From contig CM060734.1 of assembly GCA_030704615.1 (NCBI GenBank), positions 32,506,042 through 32,570,041 of the forward strand: a stretch of DNA of 64,000 nt, given 5' to 3'. The DNA comes from Takakia lepidozioides. Taxonomy: Eukaryota; Streptophyta; Takakiopsida; Takakiales; Takakiaceae. Below, in pieces: positions 60,205 to 64,000 of this stretch (the first letter of the stretch is position 1; the number at the start of each line of letters is the position of its first letter). Made by a program: the position numbers and the translations under genes. Below the pieces are notes generated by a model. The model had not been told where the DNA came from. It worked only from the letters and a program-made list of their open reading frames with translations, and did not search any database.

Positions 60205-62699
60205 TCAAAACAGCGTCACGTGCCATGAAGGCTAACATAAGCGAGGGGGCAACTGCCGGAAGGTGACTGCAGGACCACAAGGAAAAGCAGGAAAGCGTAA
60301 AGGCCAACTGGCCGCCACGCTAACAACAACCCCTACAACTAATCTCACCACTACAGAATGGGGATATATCCATGGAACTCACGCGATTTTTCCTCGCATT
60401 TGCCACATTTTGGCTGTTTGTTGGAAAATGACGACTTGTTCATTTATGCGGCAAAGTGGTAACAAATATGGGAAAAGAATGAGGATATAAGCACGAGATA
60501 CTTTCTTGAGAAAAAAATGAGGTAACAAATAAGGTAACTGTTAAAGCTTACATCAGAGCTATGTCCTTCCTTGTGGCTGGACTATCTCATAGTTGCAGTT
60601 TTGCTCTTGACACAATTTCCTACTTTGGTGTGAACTCATTGAACAATATTGTCACATTATTAGTTTGAGCACAAGCACATCTCCCCGACATTAATGTAGT
60701 ACAGCCGTGGACAGTCCCGACCAAGTGCTAACAGCCCGCTGCGGGTCACATGGCGGCATCCCTTATATTGAGAATGAAAACCTGCAACCCCGTGCCAACT
60801 AAGTCAAATGATTAGATTAATTGGCGAGAAATGGCTTGGTGACTCTGGGAACCAGATAATAGATGAGCCCATGAATACAAACCTTATGTGGAATGGGGGT
60901 ATCATATCCTCTGGGTAGGTCAGAGTGTATACAGACTGGTAAAGAATACATTTAGGGTCCTATTATAATCCTCATTACATATGTCACTATCAATTCTTCT
61001 CACGTCCTAGTGATTCTATGTTATATCAATCTATACTGGAACCTCTCCAGTCCGCCCAACCACCTCAACATGCATCAATCTGTCTATCAATCAATCTCTC
61101 GATCAATCCATCTCAAGATGTACTGACTTTAAAACAATGTTAGAATATAAACACATTCATTATAGATGTAATTATTGAACCCCATTGGTTAGTAGTATCA
61201 TATATCCGCCCCAGTTGTCAATTATGACGTGACGTAGCGCAACGTCGCGTCATGTCCAAAACCGACTTTCCGTCGAATAAATTTTTTTTAACTACTTTCA
61301 TGCGACCCAATTTACACCATTGTTGAGATGGCGGCACACGTATACGGCAGACATTTTTGTTACGCCAAGAGATTGATATTTAATTTTTTTAATTTTTCAA
61401 TTTTTAAAAAAAAAGAATGGTATGTAACTTGATGGATTTAATCGGATCTGAAAGAACCCAAGATCGGAGAAAAAAAATTGAGGTTGTGGACTGGGAAAAA
61501 CGTGGATAAGTTAATGCACCAACCCATATTAGACTTGTTTTGGTAAGCAAAGAAATCATTATTGAGAGCAACCCCCAAAATATAACATCAAAACATGTTT
61601 CAGCCAAAAATGCTAAAGGTAACAAACACAAGAGAGAAAGAATAGATACAATTGAACTTAAGCTTAAAATTGAATATCTCTACAATGAAAAATTAAAAAA
61701 ATTAATTGAGAGAATTTGATCAAGAGAAGTACATTTGGTGTAGATTTTATCTGAGGAAGTTGTAACATGAACTTACATCTTTATGACTAGTCTTCTCTTT
61801 AGGGATGAGCCCAAACATAAGGCCATAAAGGATTAACAATAATGGGGTCGAACTCCAGGACCAACCAGCTATTAATGACAATAATATAGCTAAGAACCTT
61901 GTTACCACGAATAACATAAGGTCATAAATGAATATTATTTAGTTTGATAAAATTTTGACCATTAGACAATGGAATCTTTCTAAGCATAAAACATCACACT
62001 AGGAACAAGCCCGAGTTCTTCCAAGTTAAATCCGCTCTATCACATAAACTAAGTCAAACCACGGGCACCTTTGCTAAGAGAATCCACCCTACAAAGCTCA
62101 ACTTCCTCTCAATACCTAGAACTATGGAGGTGAGAGAGGCTCATGGAGGCTCAACTGTACAAAAAGATGAGCCTCCTCAACCCTCACAAGAGGAAAACCT
62201 ATCTCCATGTCCCAAGTGAGGCTTGATACCTCGCTTGGCATATGAGACCAAATGAAGTCCCAACACACAAAATACAAATATAAATATTTAAAATGTCATA
62301 ATTAACTAGAAGTAGGTAATTTTAATTAACCATGATTAAAACCATGACAGTTGTCGTGCCCCTAAGCATAGTGCCACAACATACAACATTGTCCACTACA
62401 CATTCTAAGCACACAATCCTAAAAAGCTATGCCACAATTGTCCCTCTTGCTGATGATTAGGTCCTCTAACACCAGATAGCCAACAAGTATTGATCCTAAT
62501 TGGATCATCGATTGGTCTTTATCCACATATATCCCAATATTCTAAAGTCTATGGATCAAGAGGCCGGGTGCAAAGAGAACCCTATCGTTAGTCGTCTGCC
62601 TACAATCCATGATCTTCAATTGAGTATCCATGGCATTGAGCTCCTACCAGCTAAATCTTTGATCACTTGTAAACCTCATCATTGTCATGTCCACTATCT
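60205..62699. other. AT-rich spacer
   Basis: No gene is supported; short frames look random. An imperfect palindrome TGACGTGACG / CGTCGCGTCA lies near 61228-61255. The last part could contain the 3' end of the Ty3/gypsy remnant, but I recognise no LTR. Confidence 0.4.
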
Positions 62700-64000
62700 C
62701 TATCTAAGGCATCGTGGACACAACCATTCTCTGCTATGAACCTCCTCAAGTGGTGGTGTTAAGCGTCCCATGTGTCATCCCCTTGAGCATTTGTTACACA
62801 TCAACATGGTTACGGTCCCACTAGAGCATGCCCGCATAGCAATATGCAACACAACCCTGGAGGTACAACTACAAGGTTGGGATCTATTCTTCCATCCACA
62901 TGTGGAAGATGACATTGCGTATAGTTGCGCACATGGTCCTTCCATACCATGTTATCTCGACCCTCCAGAATCAGCACTCCTTAAGGCAAACCTCCCTGAC
63001 CCTTAGAATCACACGTCATGCTGTGACATCCAAGATCGTAGGTACTATCTGCTGTAGATACACATAGTCCCAGGATGGAAACGCCAAACCCCTGGATGAA
63101 ATGCCTATTCACGAGTGGTTGCGTATCTCAATGTACTATCTTGTGTTGTGTTATGGCAATATTCTCAATAGCCATGGGCATGACTCTCTTGAACAACTCC
63201 GTTCATTGCTCACACGCATGTGTCCACACATCTGGATCATCAAGTCGAGAACTACTACAGCCTCCCTACAAATAGATGCGGACAAATCTGGCTCTTGGCC
63301 AAAGAGAAGGAAATAATGCGAGAACGAGGCAAGTGATGCTTGCTTACTAAACCTGTAGCCCATGGCCAACCAGGGTAACTGAAGGTGTTAATCTCCCAAG
63401 TGTCCATTCTGCAAGTCATATTTGTGCAAGCCCCTCTTGAGTATTTGCACAACTCTCTATGCCAAGCCATCAGCCTCAGGGTGATCCCGAGAAGTAGTGC
63501 GGTGATCTATCAATCCTAAAATTCTCCCATGAATTCTCTTCCCTAGCCCATGAATACCTCGGCTGGAGCACCAAGTCGGCTAAGAACTCGATCTAAGAAT
63601 GCATACGCAGCCCCCTCACTTACCTTGTCAGGCAATGCTACCAATTCAATCCATTTGGAAAAATGTTTCACCATCACTAGCAGTACATACTTGTTGTGGC
63701 GCATTGTTAGTGGGAACGACCCCACGAAGTCAACGCTCCACTGATAACCCAATCCCATAATGGATAAATGATGCAATTGTGGAGTAGGTGCATTGAAAGA
63801 AGCACGCACCCTATTACATACCATGCACCTTGTCACTAGCTGTTGTATATCCATGTGCATGCTTTGCCACCACTACTGCATTTTACAGCAAACTATGAAT
63901 GCGCCGCACCCCAAAATGTCTCAACTCCTCATGGGCATGGTGTACCAATCGCACTCGTTGTGTTGGATGAGGCACAATCCTCACTCGTCCATCCTCCCGT
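62700..64000 (-). mobile_element. Decayed Ty3/gypsy pol: integrase plus PHD-like finger (partial)
   Basis: Reading right to left: an integrase zinc-binding end (LVHHAHEELRHFGVRR, then CMVC), the integrase core (GLGYQWSVDF with the first Asp; FSKWIELVALP), a region around 63.5 kb where the second catalytic Asp position reads Gly and is followed by a stop, then DHPEADGLA with the Glu, LPWLAMGYRFSKQASLASF, and a GPY-like module (YLQQIVPTILDVTA, RVILRV). After EGRDNMVWKDHVRN comes a Cys/His-rich tail (CNKC, HM, EWLCPRC) resembling a PHD finger. Several stops and frame changes show it is inactive. It runs beyond the window edge. No LTR was recognised. Confidence 0.8.

Noticed and set aside
61228-61255. 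TGACGTGACG / CGTCGCGTCA palindrome as a regulatory site
   Set aside because: Imperfect, isolated and far from any recognised gene.
1-64000. CRISPR arrays, operons, rRNA genes or an organellar origin
   Set aside because: No regularly spaced repeats with unique spacers, no rRNA sequence, and genes with spliceosomal introns throughout; this is nuclear plant DNA.

Overview
The window is nuclear DNA from a land plant. Coding sequence is split by short GT-AG introns, and the genes encode plant families: a G-type lectin receptor kinase, a wall-associated kinase, a DRP2-type dynamin and a ROS3/NOL8-like RRM protein. A large TPR co-chaperone of the SPAG1/RPAP3 type, with three TPR blocks and an RPAP3 C-terminal domain, hints at a lineage with flagellate sperm (bryophyte, lycophyte, fern, cycad or Ginkgo). 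That placement is an inference; nothing in the window fixes the species.

Layout: 1-2.4 kb holds two PIF/Harbinger transposon proteins, a DDE nuclease fragment on + and a Myb/NAM-associated-like protein on -. 3.3-3.8 kb holds stem-loop MITE-like repeats. 5.1-8.0 kb is an apparently intact G-type lectin S-receptor-like kinase (two exons, 848 aa). 8-25 kb is repeat-rich and largely without genes: a broken gag-like reading frame with a CCHC knuckle, more MITE copies, a LINE 3' end, tRNA-derived SINE heads, a 45-bp minisatellite, an element with 21-bp terminal inverted repeats, and a nearly perfect triplication of a 259-bp unit.

25.7-54.3 kb is the gene core. A five-exon ROS3/NOL8-like gene (-, 968 aa) and a sixteen-exon SPAG1/RPAP3-like gene (+, 1310 aa) are divergent across about 307 bp that carries a telo-box. 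After a spacer with a tRNA-Val(CAC)-like sequence comes a 22-exon DRP2-type dynamin (+, 966 aa). I traced exon junctions by hand for all three, and the phases agree throughout. Two introns appear to use GC rather than GT donors.

55.5-58.9 kb is a convergent wall-associated-kinase-like gene (-) with an in-frame stop, a frameshift and a substituted catalytic lysine, so it is probably a pseudogene. 59.84-60.20 kb is a textbook hAT-type MITE with a perfect 8-bp target duplication. The right edge, from about 62.7 kb, is a decayed Ty3/gypsy pol (-) whose C-terminus carries a PHD-like finger.

The genes do not form one pathway: two are surface receptors, one acts in endocytosis, one is nuclear/nucleolar and one is a chaperone adaptor. 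I found no clear new multi-gene system. The most unusual features are the 259-bp triplication containing a TATA-like box, the 165-aa internal duplication in the ROS3-like protein, the MITE family with nested palindromes, and the PHD-bearing gypsy remnant.
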